A DNA stretch of 32,012 bases from Pseudomonadota bacterium (GTDB lineage: Bacteria > Pseudomonadota > Gammaproteobacteria > Burkholderiales > Ferrovaceae), in contig JAKBAT010000006.1 in the NCBI GenBank assembly GCA_021808815.1, positions 1 through 32,012 on the forward strand, given 5' to 3'. Positions 12,982 through 22,919 of this stretch are shown here, in pieces (within the stretch, counting starts at the first letter, position 1; each line of letters begins with the position of its first letter). A model generated the notes under the pieces. That model worked only from the letters and a program-made list of their open reading frames with translations, had not been told where the DNA came from and did no database searches. The translations under genes and the position numbers were made by a program.

Positions 12982-15900
12982 TTGTGCTCTCCTTGTGTCG
13001 GAACTGCCGGTTGACGATGTTGGTAGGCCGCGAAATACAGCATGGGAATCACCACCAGGGTCAACATCGTGGATACGAAAATGCCGAATATCAGTGAAAT
13101 GGCCAGCCCGTTGAAAATTGGGTCATCCAGTATGAAGAACGCCCCCAGCATGGCGGCCAGGCCCGTGAGCAGGATCGGCTGGGCGCGGGTGATGGCCGAA
13201 CGCACGATGGCCTCCCTGAGCGCCACGCCTTCCCTGAGTTGCAGGTTGACGAAATCCACCAGCAGGATGGAATTGCGCACGATGATGCCCGCCAGGGCGA
13301 TCATGCCGATCATGCTGGTGGCAGTGAACTGGGCCCCGAGCAGGGCATGGCCCGGCATGACGCCAATGATGGTCAGCGGAATCGGTGCCATGATGATGAG
13401 CGGCACGAGATACGACCCGAACTGCGCCACCACCAGCAGATAGATCAGCACGAGTCCCACGGCATAGGCTGCCCCCATGTCGCGGAACGTCTCGTAGGTC
13501 ACCTGCCACTCGCCATCCCACTTGAGGGTATAGCCTCGATAGGGATCTTCGGGCTGGTGAATGAAATAGTCCGTCAAATGCCCGCCACCGGGCGTGCTGA
13601 TGCGGGACAGGGCGCTGCGCATGGCAAACATGCCGTACAGGGGGCTGTCCACCTTGCCGGCCATGTCCCCCACCACGTAGTTCACCGGCAACAGGTCCTT
13701 GTGGTAAATCGGCTGCTCGCGCACGGCATCGGTGAGCGTCACCAGTTCGCGCAGGGGCACGAGCCGTCCCTGCGCACTGGTCACTCCCAGTTGCAGCAGG
13801 GTGTTGAGGTCCCCCTGCCGGGTATCCGGCAATTGCACCCAGGCCGATGCGGGGAATTTGGTCTGATCGTGCAGCCAGGTGACCGCCTCGCCCGACAGCG
13901 CGGTTTGCAGCGTGGTGGCGATCGTCGCCTGGGAAATGCCCAGGAGGGCGGCCTTGCGCCGGTCCACGGTCAACATTTTCTTGGGGGCATCGGCAATGCT
14001 GCTGTCGTCCACGTCCACCACGCCCGGCGCCTGTTCGAAGACATGCCGCACCGCCTGGGCCACTTCACGGCGACCGTGGGCATCAGGCCCATATATTTCC
14101 GCCACGATGGGAGACAGCACGGGCGGCCCCGGGGGCACCTCGATCAGTTTGACATTGGCTCCAAAACGCTTGCCGATCGCCTGCAGGTGGGGACGTATGC
14201 GGGTGGCAATGGCGTGGCTCTGCTCCTTGCGGTGGTGCTTGTCCACCAGGTTAACCTGCAGGTCACCCACTTCCCCGCCGGAGCGCAGGTAGTATTGCCG
14301 CACCAGCCCGTTGAAATTGATGGGGGCGGAAGTCCCGGCATACGCCTGGTAATCCGTCACTTCCGGCACGGTGGCAAGGTAGGCCCCCATTTCGTGGAGC
14401 ACCGCCGCCGTCTCCTCAAGGGGCGTGCCTGCTGGCATGTCCACCACCACCTGAAACTCCGACTTGTTGTCGAAAGGCAGCATCTTGAGCAGGACAAGCC
14501 CCGTGGCAGGCAGCAACAATGAAATGCCGATCAGGCCGGCCACGACAAGCCCCAGAAGCCCCCGGTTACGGCGGCCGCGCTGGTCGTCGAGCAGGGGGGT
14601 AAAAATTTTGTGGAATACCGGTGCCAGCCGCCGCGACAATCCGCCGCCATGGCCATCAACCACACCATGGGAGGGTTTCATCCAGAGACGGGCGAGCCAG
14701 GGCGTCACCACGAAGGCAATGGTCAGGGACAGGAGCATGCCCATGCTGGCATTGATGGGGATCGGGCTCATGTAGGGACCCATGAGCCCGCTCACGAAGG
14801 CCATGGGCAACAGGGCGGCAATCACGGTCAAGGTCGCCAGGATGGTGGGCCCCCCCACTTCGTCCACTGCACCGGGAATGAGTTCGCGCAAGGTCTTGTG
14901 GGGAAACAGTTGCTGGTGGCGGTGAATGTTTTCCACCACCACGATCGCATCGTCCACCAGTATCCCGATGGAAAATATCAGGGCAAACAGGGAAACCCGG
15001 TTGAGGGTGAAGCCCCAGGCCCAGGAGGCAAACAGGGTGACCATCAGCGTCAGGATCACGGCCGATCCCACGATGGCGGCTTCGCGCCGGCCCAGGGCCA
15101 GGAATACCAGGGCCACCACCGACGCCGTGGCGAAGAGGAGCTTCTGGATCAGCTTTTTGGCCTTGTCGTTGGCGGTTTCCCCGTAATTGCGGGTTTCGGC
15201 CACCTGCACGTCCGCAGGGATGACCGTGTTCTTCAGGATGGCCACCTGGGACATGATCGCGTTGGCCACGTCGATGGCATTTTCACCCGGTTTCTTGGTC
15301 ACGGTAATGGTCACGGCCGGGTACTCCGACGGCCCCGCCTTGCCGGCCTCGCCGTACCACACATAGCGCTTCGGCGTCAGGGGTCCGTTGCGCACATCGG
15401 CCACTTCACGCAGGTACACCGGGCGGCCTCCGCTCACGCCGACCACCAGTTCCCCCACATCCCGGGCATCCTTCAGGTAATCGCCCGATTCCAGGGCCAC
15501 GGCATGGTTGTCCTGGAGCAGGTCGCCCAGGGGCAGGCCCAGGTTGGCCGACGCCAGGGCCGCCTTGAGCTGGGAAAGGGAAATGCCGGTACTGTTCAAG
15601 CGTGCCGGGTCGATTTCCACCCGCACTGCCCGTCCCGGGCCGCCCAGCGTGGTGACTTCGCGAGTGCCGCGCACACGCTTCAAGTCCGCCTCGATACTGT
15701 GAGCCACCCGCTCCAGATCATAAGCACCGGTGTCGGGGTTCTTGCTGTAGAGCGTGAGCGTGACGATCGGCACATCGTCGATGCCTTTGGGCTTGATGAT
15801 GGGGGGCAAGGCCCCCAATCCACGAGGGAGCCAGTCGGCATTGGCATTGACCGTGTCATACAGGCGCACCAGGGCCTCGATGCGCGGCACCCCCACCTTG

Positions 15901-16205
15901 AACTGCACCGTCATGACGGCAAGCCCCGGGCGGGAAACCGACATCACGTGCTCGATCCCCTGGATCTGCGACAGCACCTGTTCGGCGGGTGTCGCCACCA
16001 TCTGTTCCACGTCGCGGGCCGAAGCCCCGGGAAAGGGAATCAGCACGTTGGCCATGGTCACGTTGATCTGGGGCTCCTCCTCGCGCGGGGTCACCACCAC
16101 GGCAAACACGCCCAGCAGGAAAGCCACCAGTGCCAGCAAAGGCGTGATCTGGGCAACCTGGAAATAGGAGGCGATGCGCCCTGAAATGCCCAATGGTGAA
16201 TGCAT
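12978..16205 (-). CDS. RND-family efflux transporter permease (AcrB/HAE-like)
   Basis: ORF 1075 aa; TPREEEPQINVTMANVLIPFPGASARDVEQMV; TM4 GILVDDAIVVVENIHRH with the DD proton-relay pair; duplicated RND architecture. Confidence 0.96.
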   Translation of the reverse strand: MHSPLGISGRIASYFQVAQITPLLALVAFLLGVFAVVVTPREEEPQINVTMANVLIPFPGASARDVEQMVATPAEQVLSQIQGIEHVMSVSRPGLAVMTVQFKVGVPRIEALVRLYDTVNANADWLPRGLGALPPIIKPKGIDDVPIVTLTLYSKNPDTGAYDLERVAHSIEADLKRVRGTREVTTLGGPGRAVRVEIDPARLNSTGISLSQLKAALASANLGLPLGDLLQDNHAVALESGDYLKDARDVGELVVGVSGGRPVYLREVADVRNGPLTPKRYVWYGEAGKAGPSEYPAVTITVTKKPGENAIDVANAIMSQVAILKNTVIPADVQVAETRNYGETANDKAKKLIQKLLFATASVVALVFLALGRREAAIVGSAVILTLMVTLFASWAWGFTLNRVSLFALIFSIGILVDDAIVVVENIHRHQQLFPHKTLRELIPGAVDEVGGPTILATLTVIAALLPMAFVSGLMGPYMSPIPINASMGMLLSLTIAFVVTPWLARLWMKPSHGVVDGHGGGLSRRLAPVFHKIFTPLLDDQRGRRNRGLLGLVVAGLIGISLLLPATGLVLLKMLPFDNKSEFQVVVDMPAGTPLEETAAVLHEMGAYLATVPEVTDYQAYAGTSAPINFNGLVRQYYLRSGGEVGDLQVNLVDKHHRKEQSHAIATRIRPHLQAIGKRFGANVKLIEVPPGPPVLSPIVAEIYGPDAHGRREVAQAVRHVFEQAPGVVDVDDSSIADAPKKMLTVDRRKAALLGISQATIATTLQTALSGEAVTWLHDQTKFPASAWVQLPDTRQGDLNTLLQLGVTSAQGRLVPLRELVTLTDAVREQPIYHKDLLPVNYVVGDMAGKVDSPLYGMFAMRSALSRISTPGGGHLTDYFIHQPEDPYRGYTLKWDGEWQVTYETFRDMGAAYAVGLVLIYLLVVAQFGSYLVPLIIMAPIPLTIIGVMPGHALLGAQFTATSMIGMIALAGIIVRNSILLVDFVNLQLREGVALREAIVRSAITRAQPILLTGLAAMLGAFFILDDPIFNGLAISLIFGIFVSTMLTLVVIPMLYFAAYQHRQPAVPTQGEHK

Positions 16206-16212
16206 GGCGCCC

Positions 16213-17262
16213 TCAGTTCCCCGCTGCAGTCAACGCGGCCTGGGCATCCGGCGCCACTTTCTCGCCAGGGTTGAGTCCGCTCAGCACTTCCACCTGATCA
16301 TTCCAGACTTGCCCCAGGCGCACCTGGCGCAACAGGGGATGACCCTGGGCATCCAACACATACAGCCCGGTCATTTCTGCCCGGCGCACCACCGCCGCCA
16401 GGGGCACACGCAGGGGAGCCGCCATTTTTCCGCTGCCGGGTATCCATGCCCGGGCAAACATGCCCGGCACCAGGCCATTGGCAGGTGGCAGACCGAAGCG
16501 CACCTCCACCGTATGGGTGGCGGCATCCACGGTGGGCAGCACCTTGACGGAAAGGGGTACCACCCACTGTGCGCGTTCGGAATGCCCCGGCAGCTCGATG
16601 CGGGCCGCATTGCCCGTTGCCTCGCCTGCCAGCGCGCCCTGGGGAATATTGGCCGTGGCGCGCAGCCGGGCAGGATCGTAGAGGGTGAGCAGGGATCGTC
16701 CCGGCATGGCCATGTCCCCCACCACCACCGGTATTTCCGCTACCACGCCGGCATAGGGCGCCCGTACGGTGAAATAACCTGCCTGGGCCTGGGTAGCTGC
16801 TGCCTGGGCGGTTTGTGCCTCGGTTTCCGCCTGGGTTGCCTTGAACCGGGCCTCAGCCCTTTCCAATGCCGCCTGGCTGATGTAGTCCTGGGCAAACAAC
16901 TGCTTCTGCCGTTCCAGATCGCGTGTGGCCACCGCCAGCGCCGCCTGTGCGGAGCGTACCTGGGCTGCACTGGCAAGGGCTGCCTGATGGGCGGCCTGTC
17001 CGTCCAGGCGCAGCAGCACCTGCCCCGCCTGAACCCGGTCCCCCGGTTTCACCGCAATCTCCACCACGGCGCCGGCCACCTGGGCAGCCAGCACGGTTTG
17101 CCGTTCGGCTTCCACCACGGCATCGAAACTGTTCAGGGTGGTGGGAGGCGCCGCTGCCTCCGGTACTGTTGCCGGCGCTGCCAGGCCGAAATGCAGCGGC
17201 AGGACGACCAGGCCCAGCACCCCCAGCAATCCCTTCACCCATCTGTTTTTCACCAATTCCAT
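16213..17262 (-). CDS. RND efflux periplasmic adaptor (membrane fusion protein)
   Basis: Start set at MELVKNRWVKGLLGVLGL; VEAERQTVLAAQVAGAVVEIAVKPGDRVQAGQVLLRLDG and FTVRAPYAGVVAEIPVVVGDMAMPG lipoyl/HlyD motifs. Confidence 0.94.
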   Translation of the reverse strand: MELVKNRWVKGLLGVLGLVVLPLHFGLAAPATVPEAAAPPTTLNSFDAVVEAERQTVLAAQVAGAVVEIAVKPGDRVQAGQVLLRLDGQAAHQAALASAAQVRSAQAALAVATRDLERQKQLFAQDYISQAALERAEARFKATQAETEAQTAQAAATQAQAGYFTVRAPYAGVVAEIPVVVGDMAMPGRSLLTLYDPARLRATANIPQGALAGEATGNAARIELPGHSERAQWVVPLSVKVLPTVDAATHTVEVRFGLPPANGLVPGMFARAWIPGSGKMAAPLRVPLAAVVRRAEMTGLYVLDAQGHPLLRQVRLGQVWNDQVEVLSGLNPGEKVAPDAQAALTAAGN

Positions 17263-17339
17263 CCCTGTCTCCCGCCCAATACCATGCTGATGACTATAAG
17301 CGTTACTGCCTGCCATGACCATGCAATAATCCATGAAAC

Positions 17340-17365
17340 AACATTATGTATATTTATATAATGTT
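17340..17365. promoter_or_regulatory. AT-rich inverted repeat, candidate ArsR/BigR-type operator between the efflux cluster and the regulator
   Basis: AACATTAT-GTATATTTAT-ATAATGTT: perfect 8-bp arms, 26 bp overall; a TATAAT hexamer (17357-17362) sits in the right half. Confidence 0.7.
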
Positions 17366-17408
17366 TTCGTGTATAGTGTCAACAGTTTTCGCATTGAGGA
17401 AAACAGAC

Positions 17409-17777
17409 ATGAAGGCAGATACCCCCTCAGCCACCCCTGATTTCAATGCCATGTACGCTTCGGCGGACCGCGCCTGCAGCCTGCTCAAGGTGCTCGCCAA
17501 TCCTGACCGGTTGGTACTGCTATGCCGGCTTGCGGGCGGCGAAAGCTGCGTGAGCGAACTGGAAGCCTCGCTGGATATCCGCCAGCCCACCCTGTCCCAG
17601 CAGCTCGCCGTACTGCGTGAGGAAGGATTGGTGAGCACGCGGCGCGCGGGCAAGCACATTTACTACAAAGTGACGAGCCCGAAATCGATCGCCATTCTCC
17701 AGGCGCTCCAGGAACAGTTCTGCACACCGGCAGACAAGACGAAACTCAGTGCGTTGCGACAGCCGCCTCGGGGTTGA
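17409..17777 (+). CDS. ArsR-family transcriptional regulator with BigR/SqrR-like two-cysteine arrangement
   Basis: [11 protein letters not shown]...[84 protein letters not shown]; Cys in the LLCRL helix and in the C-terminal QFC match BigR/SqrR sensor cysteine positions by memory. Confidence 0.88.
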   Translation: MKADTPSATPDFNAMYASADRACSLLKVLANPDRLVLLCRLAGGESCVSELEASLDIRQPTLSQQLAVLREEGLVSTRRAGKHIYYKVTSPKSIAILQALQEQFCTPADKTKLSALRQPPRG

Positions 17778-18552
17778 ACCAGCGCAGGCTGGCATGCAGG
17801 GTCACCACGCCCCCCACGATGATCAGGGTGGGCGCCTGCAAGGCTGCCGCATGGGCTGCTTCCGCCAAGGTCCCGAGGCACCCGGTCACGACCCGCTGGC
17901 GCTGGGTGGTGCCCTGCTGCACGATGGCCGCAGGGGTCGTGGCAGGCAAACCGTGGGCCACCAATTCCCGGCAGAGCATCCCGATACCCTGCAGCCCCAT
18001 GTAGACCACCACGGTCTGGCCAGGGCGTGCCAGCAGGTCCCAGTCCAGATCCATGCTGCCGTCCTTCAGGTGCCCGGTCACGAACACGCAGGATTGCGCA
18101 TGATCGCGATGGGTCAGGGGAATGCCGGCATAGGCCGCAACGCCTGAAGCTGCCGTGATGCCGGGCACCACCTGGAAGGGAATGCGATGCCGCGACAGCT
18201 TCTCGATTTCCTCCCCGCCTCGCCCGAAAATGAAAGGATCACCCCCCTTGAGCCGGAGCACGCGCCGCCCTTCCAGGGCGAGACGTACCAGCAGGTCGTT
18301 GATCTCCTCCTGGGGCAAGGCATGGTTGCCGCGCCGTTTGCCCACGAATATCCGCTCGGCCCGCGGCGGGATCAGGGCCAGCACCTGCTTCGAAACCAGA
18401 TTGTCGTAGAGCACCACGTCAGCTTGCTGGATCAGGTGGTAGGCGCGCAGGGTCAGCAGGTCGGGGTCGCCCGGCCCAGCCCCGACCAGGTACACTTCGC
18501 CATTGGCACCCACCGGAGGCGGTGCAGAGGCTGGATCCGGCAAGGGGTTCAT
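17746..18552 (-). CDS. cobA: Uroporphyrinogen-III C-methyltransferase (SUMT)
   Basis: Start set at [88 protein letters not shown] signatures. Confidence 0.95.
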   Translation of the reverse strand: MNPLPDPASAPPPVGANGEVYLVGAGPGDPDLLTLRAYHLIQQADVVLYDNLVSKQVLALIPPRAERIFVGKRRGNHALPQEEINDLLVRLALEGRRVLRLKGGDPFIFGRGGEEIEKLSRHRIPFQVVPGITAASGVAAYAGIPLTHRDHAQSCVFVTGHLKDGSMDLDWDLLARPGQTVVVYMGLQGIGMLCRELVAHGLPATTPAAIVQQGTTQRQRVVTGCLGTLAEAAHAAALQAPTLIIVGGVVTLHASLRWFNPEAAVATH

Positions 18553-19547
18553 GCCACCGCCTCGGATGCCGCGATGAAATGCCGGGGGCGTCGCTGCCAC
18601 AGGGTCTTGGCCTGGGCACAGGCCTCTTCTGGGGACAGCCGTTCGAGGGTGGCCAGGGCCACCGCCGCCGTTTCCACCACAGCCGCCACGGCATATTCGT
18701 CGTCGATCTCACCCCGCCAGAGCCGGGGCAGGCGCCGGCAGTCCATGGCTTCGTCGCGCAAGTGACGTTGTGCAAACCGGGCGGGCCAGTCTTCCTGCAG
18801 GGGCTGCCCGTCACGTACCCGCCATACACAGCAGGGGCTATCGGGATTGCGTTCCGGCTCGCCCCCCTCCCCCTTGAAAACCGCCATGTCCTGGTCCCGC
18901 AGCAACACTGCCGCCTGCCGGTGCACCTCGTCGTACCCGGGATGGAAAATTCCCAGCATCGCGGCACGGGCCCCCAGAGGATTGAGCATCCGCACCAGGG
19001 AATGCACGGGCGAACGCAATCCCAACAGGGTCTTGAGGTCCAGCAGTCCCTGCAGCAAGGGACTGACCTCCTCGAGCGGCAGGAAAGTAAAATTGCGCTC
19101 CCGCAACTGGGCGACCGCCTGGCTCGCCGAGGACGCAACGGTCCAGCCGAAGGCGGCCATGGCCTGGGGAACATAGACCCGCCCGACCGTACCGGACGTC
19201 ACACCGTGCAGGCACACCCGATGGCCGTGGCTCGCCAGCAACAACGCCGCCAACAGGTGCCAAGGCAGCTGGCGACGTTTGCCGGCATAGCAGGGCCAGT
19301 CCAGATCCACTGTCAGGGCAGGCGCTGCGGGCATGGTGGCACGTGCTGCCTGCACCATGCCGGCCAGTTCCGCCGCACTTTCCTCCTTGACCCGCATGAG
19401 CATCAGGAACGCGCCCACCTGCACGGGCTCCGCCAAGCCCGACAAAATCTGGGTCATGGCCTGGCAGGCTTCTTCCTGGCTCAGGTCGCGCATGCCGCGC
19501 CGGCCTTTTCCCAACACCTGGATGTACGTGGAGAATGGGGGTTCCAT
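18549..19547 (-). CDS. ybiB: TrpD2/YbiB-like protein (anthranilate phosphoribosyltransferase fold, DNA-binding family)
   Basis: Start set at [35 protein letters not shown]...[70 protein letters not shown] is the YbiB pattern rather than catalytic TrpD. Confidence 0.82.
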   Translation of the reverse strand: MEPPFSTYIQVLGKGRRGMRDLSQEEACQAMTQILSGLAEPVQVGAFLMLMRVKEESAAELAGMVQAARATMPAAPALTVDLDWPCYAGKRRQLPWHLLAALLLASHGHRVCLHGVTSGTVGRVYVPQAMAAFGWTVASSASQAVAQLRERNFTFLPLEEVSPLLQGLLDLKTLLGLRSPVHSLVRMLNPLGARAAMLGIFHPGYDEVHRQAAVLLRDQDMAVFKGEGGEPERNPDSPCCVWRVRDGQPLQEDWPARFAQRHLRDEAMDCRRLPRLWRGEIDDEYAVAAVVETAAVALATLERLSPEEACAQAKTLWQRRPRHFIAASEAVA

Positions 19548-19549
19548 CG

Positions 19550-20986
19550 TCACATTGTAGCCTGCGCCAGGGTGCTTGCGTCGGGCTGTGGGCACCCCTG
19601 CTGGTGGCACCGCACGAAGGCCACGAAACGACGGGCCCAGTAACAGTCGCCGATGGTACGCAAATGGGTATAGGAAGCCAGCAGACGGTGCACCAGGAGG
19701 CCGTCGTGCTGGCCATCGATGCCATGGCCCCGCTTCACGACGTAGGCAAAACTTGCCGTGGAAGGCAGGTTCTCCAGGCTGGAATAATGGAATTCGTGGG
19801 CCCGGATCTCCGCTGCCGGATGGCGTGGCCGGGGCCAGGGATGGGATTCCTGTTCTGCCAGGTGCACGTATCCCCGCCCCACCGGCTGGCCATGCATCAC
19901 CACATCGCCCGGAATGGCCCCCACCATGGGATAGGTCTGCCCCTCCACGGTCAGCGTCCGGGCCAGGTACATCAGGCCCCCGCATTCGGCATAGGCGGGC
20001 AGCCCGGCCTCCAGCACCGTTTTCAGGGCACTGCGCAGGGCTGTATTGTCCGCGAGCCGGGCAGCGAAGCGTTCGGGAAACCCTCCTCCGATGTAGAGCC
20101 CGTCGAGATCCGGCAACCGGGTATCCTGCAGCGTGTTGATGGGGACGAGTACCGCGCCGGCCGCCTCGAGAGCGTCGAGGTCGTCGGCGTAATAAAACCC
20201 GAAGGCGCGATCGCGGGCAATTCCGATCCGGACCGGCTGCGGGGCCATGTCTTCCCGGGCGATCTCGGACACGTCCCCTGCCGGCAGCCCGTCAGACCAG
20301 GAAGGTTTTTCCGTGAGCGCCAGCAGGCGCTCTAGATCCACTTGCTGCGCCACCCGCGTGCCCAGGGCCCGGACGATCGTCCCCGCTGCAGCCATCTCGT
20401 TTCCCGGAACCAGTCCCAGGTAGCGTTCCTGCACAAAGAAATCCGGGTCATGATGGACGGCCCCCAGCACGGGCACATCCGTATAGTGTTCCACCACGGC
20501 GCGCAATTTGGCTTCGTGGCGGCCCCCCCCCAACTGGTTGAGGATCACGCCGGCGATGCGGATATCCCGGTCGAACGCCTGGTACCCCAGGATCAGCGGC
20601 GCAATCCCCCGGGTCATGCCCCGGGCATCGATCACCAGAACCACGGGCAGGTCCAGCAGTTTTGCCAACGCCGCATTGCTGTTGCTGCCGTCCAAAGCCA
20701 GGCCGTCGTACAACCCCTTGTTGCCTTCCACCAGCGCCACATCCGTTCCTGCCGCATGGTGGTAAAAGGTGTCCTCCACCTCATCGGCACGCATCAGGTA
20801 CAAGTCGAGGTTGCGACAGGGCCGGCCGGCGGCTTCCCCCAGCCAGAGGGGATCGATGTAATCCGGTCCCTTCTTGAAGGACTGCACGGACTGCCCGCGG
20901 GCCCGGAACGCAGCACATAGTCCGGTGCTGAGGGTGGTTTTTCCCGAAGACTTGTGGGCGGCCGACACGAGGAAACGATGGGGCAT
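19550..20986 (-). CDS. dsrN: Siroheme amidase / cobyrinate a,c-diamide synthase-like protein (DsrN)
   Basis: ORF 478 aa: FLVSAAHKSSGKTTLSTGL P-loop, KKGPDYIDPLW, VEGNKGLYDG, class-I glutamine amidotransferase AYAECGGLMYL; directly after dsrP. Confidence 0.92.
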   Translation of the reverse strand: MPHRFLVSAAHKSSGKTTLSTGLCAAFRARGQSVQSFKKGPDYIDPLWLGEAAGRPCRNLDLYLMRADEVEDTFYHHAAGTDVALVEGNKGLYDGLALDGSNSNAALAKLLDLPVVLVIDARGMTRGIAPLILGYQAFDRDIRIAGVILNQLGGGRHEAKLRAVVEHYTDVPVLGAVHHDPDFFVQERYLGLVPGNEMAAAGTIVRALGTRVAQQVDLERLLALTEKPSWSDGLPAGDVSEIAREDMAPQPVRIGIARDRAFGFYYADDLDALEAAGAVLVPINTLQDTRLPDLDGLYIGGGFPERFAARLADNTALRSALKTVLEAGLPAYAECGGLMYLARTLTVEGQTYPMVGAIPGDVVMHGQPVGRGYVHLAEQESHPWPRPRHPAAEIRAHEFHYSSLENLPSTASFAYVVKRGHGIDGQHDGLLVHRLLASYTHLRTIGDCYWARRFVAFVRCHQQGCPQPDASTLAQATM

Positions 20987-20987
20987 G

Positions 20988-22178
20988 TCAATTGCTTTCC
21001 ACGGCCTGCTCCGGCACGTCGCGGGGCAGGAAATTGAACACGCGCACCCCCACCAGGGTCATCAGGCAGGCCACGGCCACCCCGCCCACACCCAGTGCCC
21101 ACTCGGGCAGGCTGGGCACATATTCACCCACAGCCCCGTCGCCAAAAGTGCTGTGGGCCACATACCCCGGGAAAATCTGCAGGGGGTAAGACTGCCCCCC
21201 CACGATGAAGACATACAGCAGGGAAAACGCCCCCAGGATTACCAGCAGGGCCGCCGCACCCACGCTGCGGGGCGTGCCAAGCCCCGGCAGGAAAATCAGC
21301 AACAGCGGCAGGACCGTGCCCAGTACCCCGTAGCCTCCCCAGAACAGGGCCGTGATGACCCCGCCATCCCGCAGCACAAAGCGCTCGAAGGGCATCTGGC
21401 GGGCAAAGTAGGCATTGGTGAGATGGTAGGCCAGCACCAGGTACAACACCGTGAACACAAATATCCCGAGCAGGTTTTTGAGGCGCCGGTGGATGCCCGG
21501 ATGCAACGCCATCGCCTTCCAGCGCAACAGAGCGGACTGGGCGAGCAGGAAAATCGCGAGCCCCCAGGCCAAGGACATGGCAATGAACATGGGCGGCAGC
21601 ACCGCAGAGGCATAGGCCTGGCGTGCCACGAGGAAAGCGAAAATGAGCCCGGTGCCCGTGGTCAGGACAAAACGCCACACGAACACCAGCAGTCCCGCCG
21701 GCTGGGTCCAGGCCGCCATGGTCCGGTCCATGAGGGTCCACAGATAGAATCCCACGCTCACGAACAGGCCCGTATACAGCAGCACGTTCCAGGCGAACAC
21801 GGATGTGGCGTTGTAGACCGTGGCCGCCACAATGACACGATCAGGCCGCCCCAGGTCCAGCATCAGCACCGTCAGGCCCCCTGCCAGCAAGGCCAGGGAC
21901 AACAGGCCCGCCAGGGGCGCGCGCGCCTTGTAGACAGCCCGTCCGAACACGGAACCCACGGACGCCACGTTCAGCACGCCCGAGGCGGACACGATCATGA
22001 AGATGGCAAACACATGGGGAAGGCCCCAGACGATCTGGTTGTTCATGCCGGTGATCACGTGGCCCTGCGACTCCATCTGATGCGCAGCCCACAGCCCCAC
22101 CAGCGCCAGCAACGCGCAGAACAGGAACCACCCGTAATAGGCGCGTTCTCCGGAACGGGTTGCCGTGACGGCCGTCAT
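20988..22178 (-). CDS. dsrP: DsrP, NrfD/HybB-like integral membrane subunit
   Basis: ORF 396 aa, polytopic; position after dsrO; YYGWFLFCALLALVGLWAAHQMESQGHVITGMNNQIVWGLPHVFAIFMIVSASGVLN NrfD-type start. Confidence 0.93.
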   Translation of the reverse strand: MTAVTATRSGERAYYGWFLFCALLALVGLWAAHQMESQGHVITGMNNQIVWGLPHVFAIFMIVSASGVLNVASVGSVFGRAVYKARAPLAGLLSLALLAGGLTVLMLDLGRPDRVIVAATVYNATSVFAWNVLLYTGLFVSVGFYLWTLMDRTMAAWTQPAGLLVFVWRFVLTTGTGLIFAFLVARQAYASAVLPPMFIAMSLAWGLAIFLLAQSALLRWKAMALHPGIHRRLKNLLGIFVFTVLYLVLAYHLTNAYFARQMPFERFVLRDGGVITALFWGGYGVLGTVLPLLLIFLPGLGTPRSVGAAALLVILGAFSLLYVFIVGGQSYPLQIFPGYVAHSTFGDGAVGEYVPSLPEWALGVGGVAVACLMTLVGVRVFNFLPRDVPEQAVESN

Positions 22179-22181
22179 GAA

Positions 22182-22919
22182 TCAGATCCCCTCATACGCC
22201 ACCCCGGGGTCCAGGTTGAGGTCGGCCCGCAACCGCGTGGACGCCACGCTGCGCAGGCGCCGGGAAATGGCGCTGTCCGGGTCGTTGAGGTTGCCAAACA
22301 GGATGGCCTGGTGCCCTTCCCGGGCACAGGCCTCCACGCAGGCGGGAATCTCGCCCCGGTCCACCCGGTGCACGCACAGGGTGCAGCTTTCCACCGTCCC
22401 CTGCCCGCGCGGCGTGGCCCCCGAATGATCGGTCACAGGCTCGTGCACGAAGGAGCGGGCCTTGTAGGGGCAGGCCATCATGCAGTAACGGCATCCGATG
22501 CAGCGATGCTTGTCCACCAGCACGATGCCATCGGCGCGCTTGAAGGAAGCACCCGTGGGACAGACGTCCACGCAAGGCGGGTCGGCACAGTGCTGGCACA
22601 TCATGGGCAGCGACACCTTGCGTCCGCTCCCCTCCTGTTCCAGTTCCACCTTGCGAATCCACTGGGGATCGGTTAGCCGCACCGGTTCGGGCAGGGCATT
22701 TTCCTTCCGGCACGCCGTCACACAGGCACTGCAACCGCTGTCACATTGCGTGGTATCGATCAGCATGCCCCAGCGTACGGCGCTGGATGCCGGTTCCCCT
22801 GGCGGCCGGGCCCGGGCAAAATCATAGAGCAGCAGCCCCGGCGCAATGGCCAGGGCCGCCGTCAGGGCAGCCCCCTGCGACAGGAACTGGCGACGCGGGG
22901 GAACGGCAGGGGCGGTCAT
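22182..22919 (-). CDS. dsrO: DsrO, periplasmic ferredoxin-like iron-sulfur protein with Tat-type N-terminus
   Basis: Start set at MTAPAVPPRRQFLSQGAALTAALA; CDSGCSACVTACRKEN, CQHCADPPCVDVCPTGA, CIGCRYCMMACPYKA, CTLCVHRVDRGEIPACVEAC. Confidence 0.95.
   Translation of the reverse strand: MTAPAVPPRRQFLSQGAALTAALAIAPGLLLYDFARARPPGEPASSAVRWGMLIDTTQCDSGCSACVTACRKENALPEPVRLTDPQWIRKVELEQEGSGRKVSLPMMCQHCADPPCVDVCPTGASFKRADGIVLVDKHRCIGCRYCMMACPYKARSFVHEPVTDHSGATPRGQGTVESCTLCVHRVDRGEIPACVEACAREGHQAILFGNLNDPDSAISRRLRSVASTRLRADLNLDPGVAYEGI

Noticed and set aside
14610-16184. 524-aa plus-strand ORF antisense to the RND permease (and similar antisense ORFs at 20874-22676, 23777-25249, 25314-26921)
   Set aside because: Shadow ORFs caused by third-position GC bias; His/Gln/Gly-rich low-quality translations.
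18549-19547. Anthranilate phosphoribosyltransferase (catalytic TrpD)
   Set aside because: Sequence pattern fits the YbiB/TrpD2 branch, and no other trp genes are nearby.
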